From assembly GCF_019320115.1 (NCBI RefSeq), contig NC_089587.1, positions 89,918,939-89,982,938 of the forward strand: 64,000 nt of DNA. Reading direction: 5' to 3'. Position numbers and translations under genes: made by a program. This stretch comes from Miscanthus floridulus. Taxonomy: Eukaryota > Streptophyta > Magnoliopsida > Poales > Poaceae. Shown here piece by piece: positions 39,821-52,682 of this stretch; the stretch's first letter is position 1; each line of letters starts with the position of its first letter. The notes below the pieces were generated by a model, which saw nothing but the letters and a program-made list of their open reading frames with translations, ran no database searches and was not told the origin of the DNA.

Positions 39821-39846
39821 TTCGCACGTTCCTCATCAAGCCACGA

Positions 39847-42058
39847 ATGGCTAACCACGGCATCAGCTAGGTCCCAAGCACACACGTGTGCTTCGGAAGC
39901 CTAGACTTCATCATCATGGTGGGGGAGAGTTGGCATTGGCTCACGCCGCCATCCAATCTCTTCCCTCCGTCGGCCTCAACCATGAGAGGTTTGAGCGCTA
40001 GCTCGGCGTCTCCCTCGGACCCCAGCAGTCCAGGGAGGACCAGCGTTGCCTCGCCCTTTCCAACGCCAATGACATGACATGATCTTCTGGAGGAGGATCC
40101 CTCTCTCTGGAATGTCACATACAGAGCGCCCCAATAGCGCTTTTGTTCAGTCTCTGCAACGCTGCGGCGACCATTAGCCACCTTGTGGCACGACGCATGG
40201 TTCAGCCGCCCGTGAACAACGAGTTCATGGGGGTGATCAAACACGTCACGTAGTCCCTCCACAACCTCCTCACAGAGGAGCCAGGGTCATCCTCTAGCTC
40301 TGACTCCAGCAGGGGGAGCCATCACCCCTCCTGAGACTGCTTCATGATGGGTACCCCAGAGGGGCACGTCGAAAGCATCTCCACGGAGGAGGCTACCCCG
40401 GCGGGCAACCTCGGTGGTGAAACTCATGGGTATACAGTGGCCCCACCTCACGTAGGGGTGGAGCAGCTAAGAGCCCGAAAGTGGGAGATCAAGGCTGGAA
40501 TCTAGTTTGTGCGGGAATGCGCAGAGGTCGATCGGGAGATCAAATGCCATAGAGACAGTGGGTGCGCACACGCCAAGCCCCATGACATGAACCGAAGGAT
40601 CATCACCAACGATGAAGCCCTTCCTCGCTTCGCCCGGGCGAGCCAAAACATCGCCACCGCAACGGCCTTGCTCCATGGCCTTCTAGAGGCCACGACGCCC
40701 GAGGATCATCAGGCCCACCATGAGATTCGCATGCTACTCGAGCGTGCGGCGGCGCAGTAGGCTGAGAGCTCACTGTCTCGACGACACGAGCTTGACGTCA
40801 GCCAGCGCACAACCTTAGTGTGCCTCACCAGAGAGCGTCTGTCCACTAGGCACCACAAGGTGGTAGGCAGCGCACCGTGGTCCTGGTGCATCAACACCTC
40901 AGCCACAACCACAACGCACGTAGCACCCTTAACGCCCGCAGACGCACCTACAACAACCCAAGAGAAGGAGCCCGTCACGGCTATCACCCTCGTCGCGGTG
41001 GATGCTACGACAACGATGAGGACCAGAGCCTGAGCCTCGGCCTGCCAGGCCCTTAGGCCTTCGGCCGGCACATCCTCAACGCTGCTTTCTCGCCAAGGTA
41101 CCGACCACCTACCAATATCACTAAGTACTCTTGGGAGACAAACCCCAGACTTTGGCTCAAAGACTATCGGCTTGCTTGCCAAGCCGGTGGTGCGGATAAT
41201 GATGACTTCATTATCCGCAACCTTCCGATGTTCTTGGCTGACTCGACACGAGCGTGGTTGGAACACCTACCGTCCAATGCGATCTAGAGTTGGGCGGATC
41301 TGAAGGAGATCTTTGTGGGGAACTTCGAGGGCACATACAAGCACCCTGGGAACCCATGGGACCTCAAGAACTACCATTAGAATGCTGGTGAGACCCTCCG
41401 TGGGTACATCCGGCGCTTCTCTCGGTAGTGCAATGAGCTACCTAACGTCGCCGATGCTGATGTCATAGGAGCCTTCCTGTCCAGGACTACCTACGAGTCT
41501 TTGGTTCATAAGCTTGGACACAAGGGCCCATGAACCACCAAGGAACTCTTGGATATCGCCACCAGCCACGCCTCAGGAGGGGAGGTGGTCAGAGCGATCT
41601 TCGATCATCTCGAGGGCAAGGCAAGGTGGGACGAGGGCACCGACGAAGGCACCTCCAACCGTTCTGCCAAAAGGAAGAATAAGAAGCAGCGATGTAGGGA
41701 CTCACTCATGGTCGCCACTGACTGCAAGGGTGGTTGGAAGTGCGCGGAGGGCACTCCGAACCACTTCAAAAAATTACTCGAGGAGCCATGCCCAAACCAC
41801 GCCTTCCCGGTAAAACATCTACTCAAGGACTACAGCCTCATGCGATGGTTCCTGTCTAGAGGCTCCAATAAAGAGGAGCAAGGAAAGGACCCTGCCCCCA
41901 CCATGGATGGTGCTGAGGAGAAGGACGATGGCTTTCCGACACCGAATGGCTGCCTTATGATCTTCGAAGGATCAGTAGCCTACGACTCCAAATGCCGTCA
42001 GAAGGTCACGCGCCGCGAGGTCTATACGACCGAACTGGCCATGCCTGCCTTCCTCTGA
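39847..42058 (+). pseudogene. Element 1 gag
   Basis: The frame starts near 39847 and is interrupted by many stops. The conserved capsid-like part is at about 41100-41650: WETNPRLWLKDYRLACQ, then FLADSTRAWLEHLPSNAI, DLKEIFVGNFEGTYKHPGN and ETLRGYIRRFSR. A basic tail KRKNKKQRC follows in the open frame 41549-42058. A Ser/Pro-rich N-terminal part is hard to follow. Several TAG codons replace expected glutamines. Confidence 0.8.
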
Positions 42059-42741
42059 TGGTTAGAGTCAGCCATAACCTTTGACCTGACTGACCATCCA
42101 GATAGTGTCCCACACCTAGGGAGATATCTGCTTGTAGTCAACCCGATCATTGGCCCAAAGCGACTCACCAAAATACTGATGGATGGAGGCAGTGGCCTCA
42201 ACATTATGTACGCCAAGACGCTCAACGAGATGGGCATAGACCGGACATGCCTCTGCCCAACCCGAGCGCCTTTCCATGGCATCGTGCCTAGGAAGTAGGT
42301 AATGCCACTCGAGTAGATCGATCTACCCGTTACCTTCAGGGATCAGTTCAATTACAGGACTAAAACCCTCACCTTCGAGGTGGTTGGGTTCCCTGGAACC
42401 TTCCACGCCATCCTAGGACGTCCATGGTACGCGAAGTTCATGGCCGTCCCCAACTATACATACCTCAAGATGAAGATGCTAGGCCCCCATGGGGTCATCA
42501 CCGTCGACACCTCCTTCCAGCGTGCCTATGAGTGCGAAGTCGAGTGCTGCGATCACGCCACAGCAATCGTCGCCTCTAGAGAGCTCGCCACCCTCAGGGA
42601 AGAGGTCACCGAAGAAGCGCCCGGCGCCAAAAAGTCAACCCAGTCGTTCAAACCGGCAGAGGGCTCTAAGAAAGTCCTCGTAGACCCCAACAACTATGAG
42701 GGTAAAACGGTACGTATTGGTACCATGCTTTCCTCCAAATA
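42059..42741 (+). pseudogene. Element 1 protease region
   Basis: Contains ILMDGGSGLNIMYAKTLNEMG, with the D-G-G-S form of the active site known from grass Tat elements, and later FHAILGRPWYAKFMAVP (in 42380-42742), the C-terminal flap and helix. Three in-frame TAG codons (near 42059, 42296 and 42315) break it. Confidence 0.8.
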
Positions 42742-43660
42742 GGAAAGCGCTCTCGTCGACTTCCTTCGTGATAACAAAGACATCTTTGCGTGGAAACCCT
42801 TGGATATGCCAGGCATTCCGAGGGAGGTAGCCAAGCATACCTTGAAGATCTACTCGGGCTCCAAGCCGTTGAAGCAACGCCTATGTCGCTTCAACAAGGA
42901 GAAACTTAGGGCCATCGGTGAGGAGATAGCCAAACTTTCGGTGGCCAGATTCATCAAGGAAGTATACCACCTAGAGTGGTTAGCTAATCCCGTTCTTGTA
43001 TGAAAGAAGAGTGGGAAATGGAGGATGTGTGTTGACTATATGGGTCTCAACAAGGCTTGCCCAAAGGATCCATTTCCTTTGCCGTGCATAGACCAAATAG
43101 TTGACTCTACCTCAGGTTGCAAAACCCTCTGCTTCCTTGATGTGTACTCTGGCTACCATCAAATCGCAATGAAAGAGTCTGACCAGCTCACGACGTCTTT
43201 CATCACCCCCTTTAGATCGTTCTGCTATGTTTCAATGCTGTTTGGACTGAAGAACGCTAGGCTATGTACCAACGCTGTATGCTCAAATGCTTCAGGGATC
43301 TCATTGGGTAGACCGTTGAGGCCTACGACGATGATATCATAGTTAAGTCCAAACGGGCTGACCACCTCATTGCCAATCTTGAGCAGACCTTTGCAAAACT
43401 CTGAGCAAATACCATCAAACTCAATCCTAAGAAGTGTATTTTTGGGGTCCCAAGGAGCATGCTGCTCGGCTTCATCATCTCTGAACGTGGCATCGAAGCC
43501 AACCCGGAGAAAATCTCAGCCATCACAAGGATAAGCCCAATTCAGAACATAAAGGGGGTTCAGCAAATCACAGGGTGTCTCATCGCACTCAGCTAATTCA
43601 TCTCACGCCTTGGCGAATGAGGTCTCCCCCTTTATCGACTCTTGAAGAAAGCCGACCGCT
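42742..43660 (+). pseudogene. Element 1 reverse transcriptase
   Basis: Open pieces contain LVDFLRDNKDIFAWKPLDMPG, WRMCVDYMGLNKACPKDPFPL, FLDVYSGYHQIAM and FGLKNA. A one-base loss near 43260 shifts the frame. The catalytic block then reads AYDDDIIVKSK at about 43321-43353, where family members have a hydrophobic residue in the second position, so the active site also carries a missense change. The connection region, ending near 43660, has further stops. Confidence 0.85.
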
Positions 43661-44560
43661 TCGAGTGGACATCCGAGGCCTAGGAGGCACTTGACATGGT
43701 CAAAATGCTTCTGACAATAGCCCCGATCCTAGTTCCTCCAAGCAATGGAGAATCCCTCTTGCTATACATAGCGGCCACCACGCAAGTGGTTAGTGCTGCC
43801 CTAGTAGTAGAGCAGGAGGAAGAAGGGCACGCCCTCAAGGAGCAGCGCCCTGTGTACTTCATCAGTGAGGTACTATCCGACTCTAAGACCCGCTACTCCC
43901 AAATCCAAAAGCTCCTATACGCCATCCTCATCACCAAGAGGAAGCTACACCACTACTTCGAGTCACACCCCATGATGGTCGTGATGTCGTTCCCCCTCAG
44001 TGAGGTCACCCAGAGCTAGGATGCCACGGGAAGAACCGCAAAGTGGGCACTCGAGTTGATGGATCAAGGCATCACGTATGCCTCCCGAACGGTGATCAGG
44101 TCCTAGGTGTTGGCTAACTTCATCGCAGAATGGACCGAGGTCCAAACACCACCGGTGGTCGTCGATCAAGAGTACTGAACGATGTAATTCGATGGATCGT
44201 TGATGAAGAAAAGCATCAGCGTAGGGCTAGTCTTCGTATCACCCCTTGGGGTTCGCATGAGGTACATGGTTCGTCTCTATTTTCCCTCATCCAATAATGT
44301 GGCCGAGTATGAAGCACTCATCAACGACCTACGCATCGTCATCAAGTTGGGCATCCAACGCCTTGACATCCGGGGTGACTCCTAGCTGGCCGTCAACCAA
44401 GTCATGAAGGAGTCAAGCTATCACAACACCAAGATGGCTACGTACTGCCAAGAAGTCCAACGGCTAGAGGACAAATTCAACAGCCTCGAACTCAATCAGA
44501 TCCCAAGGTGCCTCAATGAGGTGGCCGGCACGCTTGCAAAAGCGGCGTCTAGTCAAGAGC
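43661..44560 (+). pseudogene. Element 1 RNase H and second (archaeal-type) RNase H
   Basis: The frame 43696-44019 gives [43 protein letters not shown] and [12 protein letters not shown], the first RNase H. After LANFIAEWTE, a second domain begins FDGSLMKKSISVGLVFVSP and continues NNVAEYEALINDL and LGIQRLDIRGDS. Two RNase H domains in tandem are characteristic of the Tat lineage. Stops occur near 44029, 44106, 44176 and 44383. Confidence 0.8.
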
Positions 44561-45981
44561 CGATGCCAATGGGTGTCTTCACCAGTGACCAACACAAACC
44601 CTCAGTGCACTATGAAGGGTCAGAATGGGCCGATGATGGCCCATCTGATCCAGCCTTAGGGGCTAACGAACCAATGTCTCCATCTGGCCTCAAGGTCATG
44701 GAGCTTGAAGAGGATCTAGCGACAGAGCTCGACCCTCTGATCGACTGGAGAATGCTCTACCTCGACTACCTCCTTCGTGACATGCTACCAATGGATAGGA
44801 CGGAAGCTCGATGGCTCGCACGTCACGCCAAATCCTTTTGTTCTTGTAGAAAGCAAACTCTACAAATGAAGCCACACCAGGATCCTATAACTCTGCATCC
44901 CCATCAAACAGGGGAAGCTTTTGCTGAGCAATATCCACGGTGGGGTCTGTGGTCACCATGCTGCGCCTAGAACCTTGGTTGGGAACATGTTTCGATAGGG
45001 CTTCTACTGGCCCACTGCAGTAGCCGACGCTGAGCAAATTGTACGCACCTGCGAAGGGTGCAGTACTACACTCGGCAAACTCACCTCTCGATCCAGGCAC
45101 TCTAGATGATCCCCATCACGTGGCCCTTCGTGGTGTGGGGGATTGATCTGGTTGGGCCTCTCAAGAAGGCGCCCGGGGGCTACACCCACTTGCTTGTCAC
45201 CATAGACAAGTTCACAAAATGGATCGAAGCTCGGCCGATCTCCATGATCAAGTCTGAGCAAGCTGTGTTGTTTTTCCTCGACATCATCCATCACTTTGGA
45301 GTACCAAACTCCATCATCACGGACAATGGCACATAGTTCACCAATAAGAAATTCCTTCGATTTTGTGATGAACAACACATCCAGGTCGATTGGGCCGCCG
45401 TCGTGCACCCCTGAATGAACGGGCAGGTCGAGCGCACAAATGGCATGCTCCTACAGGGCCTCAAGCCTAGGATCTTCAACCGGTTGAACAAGTTCGGCGC
45501 ACGCTGGGTCGCTAAGCTCCCTGTAGTTCTCTAGAGCCTAAGGACAACTCCTAGCCGAGCTACCGGCTACATGCCTTTCTTCATGGTCTATGGTTCTGAG
45601 GCTATCCTCCCAACCGACCTTGATCATGGAGCGCCAAGGATCAAAGCATACGATGAATAGGGAGCCGAGGCATCCCACGAAGACGCCATGGACTAGCTAG
45701 ACGAAGCTTGCGACGTCGCCCTCCTTTGCTTAGCCAAGTACCAGTAGGCGCTACGTCGGTACCACAGCTAACGAGTGTGGGACTGAGCCTTCAACATCGA
45801 GGACCTGGTTCTCCATCTCATGTAGAGCAACAAGGACCGTCACAAGCTCTTCCCGCCCTAGGAGGGGCCATATGTCATCGCAGAAGTACTCCACCCAAGC
45901 ACCTACAAGTTGAAAACCATCGACGGCGATGTCTTCACCAACGGTTGGAACATTGAGCAGCTACGTCATTTTTACCCTTAG
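44561..45981 (+). pseudogene. Element 1 integrase
   Basis: After a spacer, the core reads PFVVWGIDLVGPLKKAPGG, HLLVTIDKFTKWIEARPI and FGVPNSIITDNGT, followed by NGQVERTNGMLLQGL and TTPSRATGYMPFFMVYGSEA. The end, VLHPSTYKLKTIDGD, leads to the stop at 45979-45981. About ten in-frame stops interrupt it, most of them TAG or TGA at positions usually occupied by Gln, Arg or Trp. Confidence 0.85.
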
Positions 45982-48900
45982 ATAAATGCATACTTTCTCT
46001 TATCAGTTTTTATCCTAAAAAATCCCTGATCTTTCGTGACATCCGACCCCTACAAAGTGCGAGGGGTCAGACCTCACTTGAGGGCTGGTATGAGTATGTT
46101 TATCTTGCAAACATTCTCTATGGTTTCCCCCTTTTCTCATGGTAAGTCCTAAGGGCTAGGATTTTAGGAACAAAAATCTGAGTATAACTGGTGGACTGTG
46201 GGAAACCCACACCCCAGCGGCTTCGGTCTCTTTGCTCACCAGCGTAATCAGAATTGGCTCTTCCACACTCCGAGCCTTTTTTGCGACCTTAACTATGGGA
46301 AGGGTCGGAAGGCACTGAACATCTTTTACAAAAAGGGGGAGAAGAGCTGAAAAGCTGTTTGCCATAACGAAATTTGAGAACCAGTTCATTTTTTGCACAA
46401 ATTCATCGCTTACAAAGTGATTTCAGCACAAAAAGGGACTGATGTATTCATGAATACAAAAAACTCTTCACATAGGGGCTCCCCCACAACTTAAACAATT
46501 ACATTTTCTGCCTAGTTCTACTCTAGATACTACTGCGGTCGCCGCGCCATGCTCTCCATCAGCAATGTCCTACTGCTCCGTGGGATCCTTTAGGGCACCG
46601 TCATCTGCAACGAGGAGCACCATGGTGGTGACCGCGGTGTCTTCGCTAGGGTGTCTAGGGATTACGCCATCATGATTTGCTGCAACCCTAACAATGGCAT
46701 CTAGATGGGGGGCGATGCCCACCGGAGAATGGCTGCCATGGCTGATGGACGTCTCTGACATCTCATCAAGCTTCATGAACTGGCTGATCTGAGCGGCTAC
46801 AAGGGTGAAACCCCCATCAACGCAGTCCTAGGTGGCTTCCCCACCAACAAGGCTCGCCTGGAGAAGCTTCGCCAGAGGAAGCCCCCATCTGGATCCATCC
46901 CAACGAAGGCCTCGCAAACGATGACAAAGCCGACGACGCTCAGCACCCTCTAGTGTGCCTCCTCCTTCGGCAGAAGCGGCCCCTTCTTGATGAAGACAGC
47001 TGACACCATCTCATCTACATTGAATGACCTCTCTCCTCTCCCTCGCATTACCATCTCTCACTTAGGAACTGCCGTGACATGCAAACACGCTCGGTGAAAA
47101 GGAAGAAGGAAGAGAAGTGACAGCTCAGGAATAGGTAGAGGAATGGGACGAGAACTCCTCTCCCCCTATTTAAGGACGAGACGCAGCGGTTGGAGAAAGG
47201 CGAAAGGTCAGGACGAAAAACCCTCTCTCTTCCCCTATTCAATGCAGATGGGAATTCAATGCTGATGGGAATTCGAGGCGATGCGCCTTGACCGACGGGA
47301 CACACCCTGCTCGATGAGATGGTGCCTGGTCAAATAGGACATGGCCCGGGCCTAGCCCACCAATACCGCGCGCTGGGCACGAGAAACAAGGCTCACCCAC
47401 ATGCGGGCGACTCTCCGCTTCTCTAAGCAGGACCTAGAAGGACCCAACGATGGAACCTCCATCAAGGGGAGCCCAACAGGCCTCCTGGTTTGATTGGACA
47501 GCCCAGGTGAACGCTGAACGAACGGCCGCCAAAAGATAAACACCTTTGTTTACTTACTTTGAGTGTTAATTTCACTACCGAGCCTTCGACCCCAGCAACA
47601 TTAGGGGCATGGACATCGCTTGAGGGATGCCGAGAGTGTCTAGTTTGGACATCCTCTTCGCCCAACCCCTCCTTATGTTTAAAACCAGAGACACAGTGTG
47701 CAGGTGTAAAACTTTGAGTAAAACTGCATGAACCGCTAGACCCTACGCCCTAGCGGCTATGGTGTTTTTGTTCAACAGCATAATTGAATTCACAGTTCCT
47801 CGTACCCTAAGCTTTAGCATCCGCCTTCTCAAGAAGGGTTTGGAGGGGTCCTCCTATAGAATCTCCTTCAAGGAGAAGCTATCAAGTCGCCTAAATCAAT
47901 CGAATGGCTCGGATCACCACCGAGAGACATAAATGAAAAATTGTGATGCTCGTGCAGGTCACGCCAGCCCTGTCGCAAACGTTGGACCCAAACCCCGCAT
48001 GGACATGTCCGGTAAAAGCTTCTCATCGCTCATACCACCAAGGTAACATCACCGACCCCCCGCTTTCCTTTCAATTAAATCGTACATTAAACCCATGCAT
48101 ACAAACGTTGCATATGCAATCGCTACATCTCAATGCTTCGTGTCGCGTCATGAAGCGAGATTCGCCTTATTTGATATGAGCGACAACTGACCGAGGTTCG
48201 AAGGCCAGCCCACGAAGGGCTCGAGGCCGCCTCGCGTCAAACAGAGCCAGGGGAGAAAAACCGAGATGAGCCCCAGCGGCCTTGCCCGACCCCGCTCAGA
48301 AGTGAACAGGGACATCTCGACCTTTCTTGTTCGATTCTAACCTCGAGCCAAACCCAAAGAATCTCCATCGAGGAGAGGCCAACGGGCCACCTGAGCCTAT
48401 CGAACGGCTCGGGCATCTGCCGAGAGGCGGATTAAGAAGTAGTGGAATGCCACATGAGGGCTCTACCGACCCCATCAGTGAATGATGGACCCAGATTCCA
48501 CACGAACATGCTCGTTAGCAAGCTCATTGAGCATGACACTCGAGCTATCGAGGCAAGTATCGTCAGCTTAGCCCCTTCAGTTGCGAAAACCGAGGATAGG
48601 GTAACACGTAAAACATGGCCAACCCCTATCAGACCCCAAGGGGCTCAAGGGCTCGAGCCACCTGATCCTAGATCAGGAGACTGAGGTTTGAAGGCTGGTC
48701 CGTGAAGGGCCTAAGGCCACCTCACATCAAACAAGAGCCAGGAGAGAAAACACAGATGAGCCTGTCACGAGCGACGGGACCAGATTCCGTTCGAACATCC
48801 CTGTTAGCAAGCTCATCAAGCCCGTCCCTCGAGCCATTGAGGCTGGCGATGTCACCTCAACCCCTCCACTTGTGAAAACCACGAACGGAGCGATAGTCAC

Positions 48901-49490
48901 AAAATGAGCTAACCCTTGACCGAATCCCCACCATGCGTGGGGGCTTGGGGAAGGCCGAGCCAGTAATGAGACCAAACGCACGGTCATGGAACGATCGTTA
49001 AAATCCTAAGTAAGGGGTACGTGTGAATATAAGAGTAAGTTTGCTACCCTCGCTTCGGTCTCTAGTAATATCCGGCCCTAGCGACCGCAAGGGGTCGAAT
49101 CTCACTCGGGGGCTGATAAAGGTATAAATATCTCCTTTTTTCGAAACAGTCATTGCGTCAGACCTCTTCCTCACGTTAAGGTTAGCGGCAAGGTTTGTGG
49201 GAACAGATAAATGCGCATGCCTGGTAAGACTACAAAAACACATGCTCCAACGGCTATGGTAACTTTGCTCACCAGCATAATCAAAATTTCCCCCTTATAC
49301 ACCTCGGGCCTATGGCCTTAACGAACGAAAGGGTCGGATCGCATAAACCCTTTTCTCGATAGCAAAAGGGAAGAAAACAAGTTGAGACAAACAAAACAAA
49401 ATTACAAAACAAAATTATGAATCTATTTTTGGACACAAAAGTGCCGACACTTGTCCACAGATTATAGATAAATATTTATCAGACTCATTT
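45982..49490 (+). mobile_element. Post-integrase region of element 1 with diverged internal repeats
   Basis: No sense gene is present. A module of about 200 bp with phrases like GCTCACCAGC(G/A)TAATCA and CGGCTATGGT recurs in diverged form near 46140-46300, 47690-47830 and 49190-49330; a related phrase, GACCTCACTCGGGGGCTG-like, precedes two of them. Minus-strand frames at about 46570-47050 contain LSVVGFVIVCEAFVGMDPDGG and may be a remnant of a further antisense ORF. Confidence 0.5.
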
Positions 49491-49492
49491 GA

Positions 49493-52400
49493 CTAACTAC
49501 CCCTCGGGGGGAGAACTATGTCTTTCATCCTGTCCGCCAGGTTTCGCACAATAGGAGTCACTGCCTTCTCAATCTCATCTAGCTCAGAGGCTTTGTAGCC
49601 AGGCATAAAGCCAAGGCTCATTATCTCCAAGTAAATTTCTTGATCATAATGAGAGCGGGCAACAGCAAAGGCTTGGGTGATCCCAACATGAAAGGCGTTC
49701 TCCTCAAGCTGGCGCACTCGTGCTATAATATCTATGACATGGGCCGCAAGTGAGCCGGTTTCCTCCGGCCGCGCCACCCCTAGGTCATCGAAAACCACCC
49801 CGACGGTAGCGCATAGGAGACCATGCTCATCACTCTTAGCCTGAAGAATCCCCTGCACATTGGCAAGCTCCATGCCTAGCTCAATAGAGATCCTCTCAGC
49901 CTCCAACCTTCGGGCCACCGCGACTCCAAGATTTGCCCAAAGGGAGCGGACCCCCTGACGCGCCTCATCGCGCTCTCAGATGGCCTGGTCGCGCTCCTCG
50001 CAGGCCATGCCATGCTCTGAGTGGAGTGTTTCTATAGTCTAGCACACCTTGTCTCGCTCCCTATGCAGCCAGGCAACCACCTCAGCATCTAGATTCGCCT
50101 TCTGTTGCAGGGCCGTGGACCTCTCCTTGGCTTCTAGTTTGAGATCCCACACCCTCTCCACCTCAGCTAGGAGGTCGATGACCCGCTGGTGAGCCTCGGC
50201 ATCCTTCTAGAGTAGCTCATCCCGCTCCTTTTGAACCCTGGTAGCCACCTCCTCGTCCTGCCGCACCCTCACCGACAGATCCTAGAACACCCCATGGGCC
50301 TCCTCTGTGTCCTGCCACGCTCTGGCTTCCCGCTGTTGGGCGGCAGCAAGCTGGGCACTCACATCTCAACAAAGCTAGGCCTCCTCGATGAGGCGGTCCA
50401 ATTCCACCTTGTGCTCGCAGAGGAACCAGGATTTCTCCTGGCTATGAGCAATGAGGGATTGAAAAGAAGACCAGTGTGAAAAACACAAAAATACATGAAG
50501 GAAGAAAGCGAGAGGGAAGATCAAGCGGATACCCAACCAGTGGGATCGATGATGTCACACAGGATGGCCCTAGCCTAGTTTAGGACATCCATCATAGCCG
50601 AGATCCCTCCATCAAGACTCTCCCGCTCTGTGCTCGCGGTAGCATCGTCGAGCAAGAAGATAATCGACACTGGGTCTTGAGGATCCATCCACTAGAGCAG
50701 CGACTCACCCCACATGGGCGAGCAGCTACCCCTGATATTAGGGCCAAGGGTGACCCCCTGTTGGTCCTCTCCACCACCGCCATGATGCCTAGGGACTCTC
50801 TGTCCATGTCCCCCTCCATCCGGCCCGCCTCGGGTGCTGTCACTTGGGCCGCCGGTGGTACGGATCACGCTGCTCCATCGGACACCACTGTGGCTACGTC
50901 TGGCTGCGCCTGGCTTGTCACGGTCATGGCCACCTCTACTTGCAACACTGGGGCCTCGACTTGCGATGTCGTGCCCACCACAGAGGGCGCCACAAGCACG
51001 AGCAGAGGGCGCCACAAGCACAAGCAGAGGGGGGTCATCTCCCTTGCCTCTGAGGGCACGGTGGCGGAGCCACCCCTCTGTCAGCACCTCAAGCACGGTG
51101 GTAGATCTGCCCACCCCTATCAATTCATGGGGCATGACAGTGGAGCTACCCCCCTCCACTGACACCCCGGGCACGGTGGCGGATTTGTCCGCTCCCACCA
51201 GTCCTAAGGATGGGCCGATGGTTTGACCCATCTCCGCTGGCCTCACAGACTCACTCCCCCCCGCATGAAATAGGAAGGATCCCTGCATGGATGAGTGGGT
51301 ACCTATCAGTGTATCCTTGCCCTCCAGGTCATCCCACTCCACATCGGCAACTACCTCATTGTCATCGTCGTCGTCATCTTCACTGTCTATCTCCTCTCCT
51401 CGCTCTTGTGCCTATTGTTTTTGTTGTTTCTTCTTCTGCTTGAACTCCTTCGTCTTCCTCTACCACTCGGCCATGGCGTGGTTGGCCATCGCCATGAACT
51501 TGTCCTTCGGCAGCGGAGCCGGGCAATCCATAAAGACAAGTTTCTTTGGCAGGTCCCGCTATCCCAATGTCAGCACCAAGGGGTTAGGAGTTCAATTAAA
51601 AAGGAGGCACGGGGAAAGAGAAATTATGAACCCAATGTACCCTGATTCCGACCGCATTGGGGGATGCCCCGGCACTAGGTACACAAAATCAAGAGCGGTG
51701 CCAGCACCGTCCTTTAAGGGCTTTATCACCCCCTTGATGCGCTGCGCCACTTTGGAGGGGGGAAGCGCTCCCTCAGCAAGCGCTGTCCCTATGAGTGACA
51801 CTCTAGGCACCATCAGGTGTAGTGGAAGCGCACGCGCCATCAGCGGTGCCACCCTCCTCATGTGGTAGGTGCCAATGATCCCTGACCCCTTCACGCCTCT
51901 CTCCTTCAGAATTTGGAGGGCGGCGAGATGGTCCTTGATCTTCTTCTTGTCTTTGTCTAGGACACCCCACTTCCACGACTCCGAGACCTCTTCGATGATG
52001 TGCTTGGAGAACACTGGTAAGGGGGCAGCAATGTCGTCCTTGATGTAAAACCAATGTGAATGCCACCCCTTGTTGGAGGTCGATAGACGCATCGATGGGT
52101 ATTCGTTCACCCGGTTGTTGCGGAGATGAATGCCGGCACATCCCACCGGCATGCTCAACTCTTGCTTCTCGACCCACTTCTTCAAAAGGTTGACGGCGAA
52201 GAGATACTGCCACAGGTTGAAGTGGGGACTAATCCCCAAGAACCCCTCACATAGGGCGATGAATGCCGTAATGTGCTGGACCCCATTGGGAGTAAGGTGT
52301 TGCAACTCCACCTTATAGTAATCCAGCAGCCCCCGAAGGAACTTGTGGGCGGGGGTGGTGAATCCCTGCTCGTGAAGGCGAGCAAAGGACACAACATGAC

Positions 52401-52536
52401 CTTTGAGTGGCGACGACACATCTTCATTACCAGGCAGCTACCACTCCTCGGCAGCGGTCCATGGGCAAAGGAGGCCACGATGAACGAGGCCCTCCAGGCG
52501 CTTAAGGGTGATATTGGATCTGCACCATGGCTCCAT
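49493..52536 (-). pseudogene. Element 1 antisense gene (spliced; Transposase_28-like N-terminus, C-terminal conserved domain)
   Basis: Counterpart of the gene at 59718-62984. Exon 1 is 52536-51628, exactly 909 nt as in the other copy, with SARLHEQGF-like start VVSFARLHEQGF, LLDYYKVELQHLTPNG, ALCEGFLGISPHFNLW and KGSGIIGTYHMRRVAPLMA. It has a TAG at 52440-52438. The first donor is ATAATT instead of GT. Exon 2 starts near 51558 (RDLPKKLVFMDCPAPLP, then SEDDDDDNEVVADVEWDDLE). The last part, 49918-49493, reads SDEHGLLCATVGVV and ends LPPRGS, alignable with the other copy. Middle parts are broken. Such antisense ORFs are annotated as putative gypsy type transposon proteins in Pfam; their role is unknown. 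Confidence 0.75.
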
Positions 52537-52674
52537 TAGACGATTAGGAGGGGGTGGATGCGAGCTTGACGGTGGATGTGATGCAGGTGCGGGAGGCTTA
52601 GGTGATTGACGATGGAAGTTGTAGATGCAAAGGCGAGAAGGCAAATTACGAAACCCTGGGGGTGAACCCCTTGG

Positions 52675-52682
52675 TTTTATAG
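52675..52682 (-). promoter_or_regulatory. TATA box of the antisense gene in element 1
   Basis: CTATAAAA on the minus strand, in the context GTCGCCCCTATAAAACC, 139 bp before the antisense ATG. The same context occurs in front of the counterpart gene at 59539. Confidence 0.65.
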
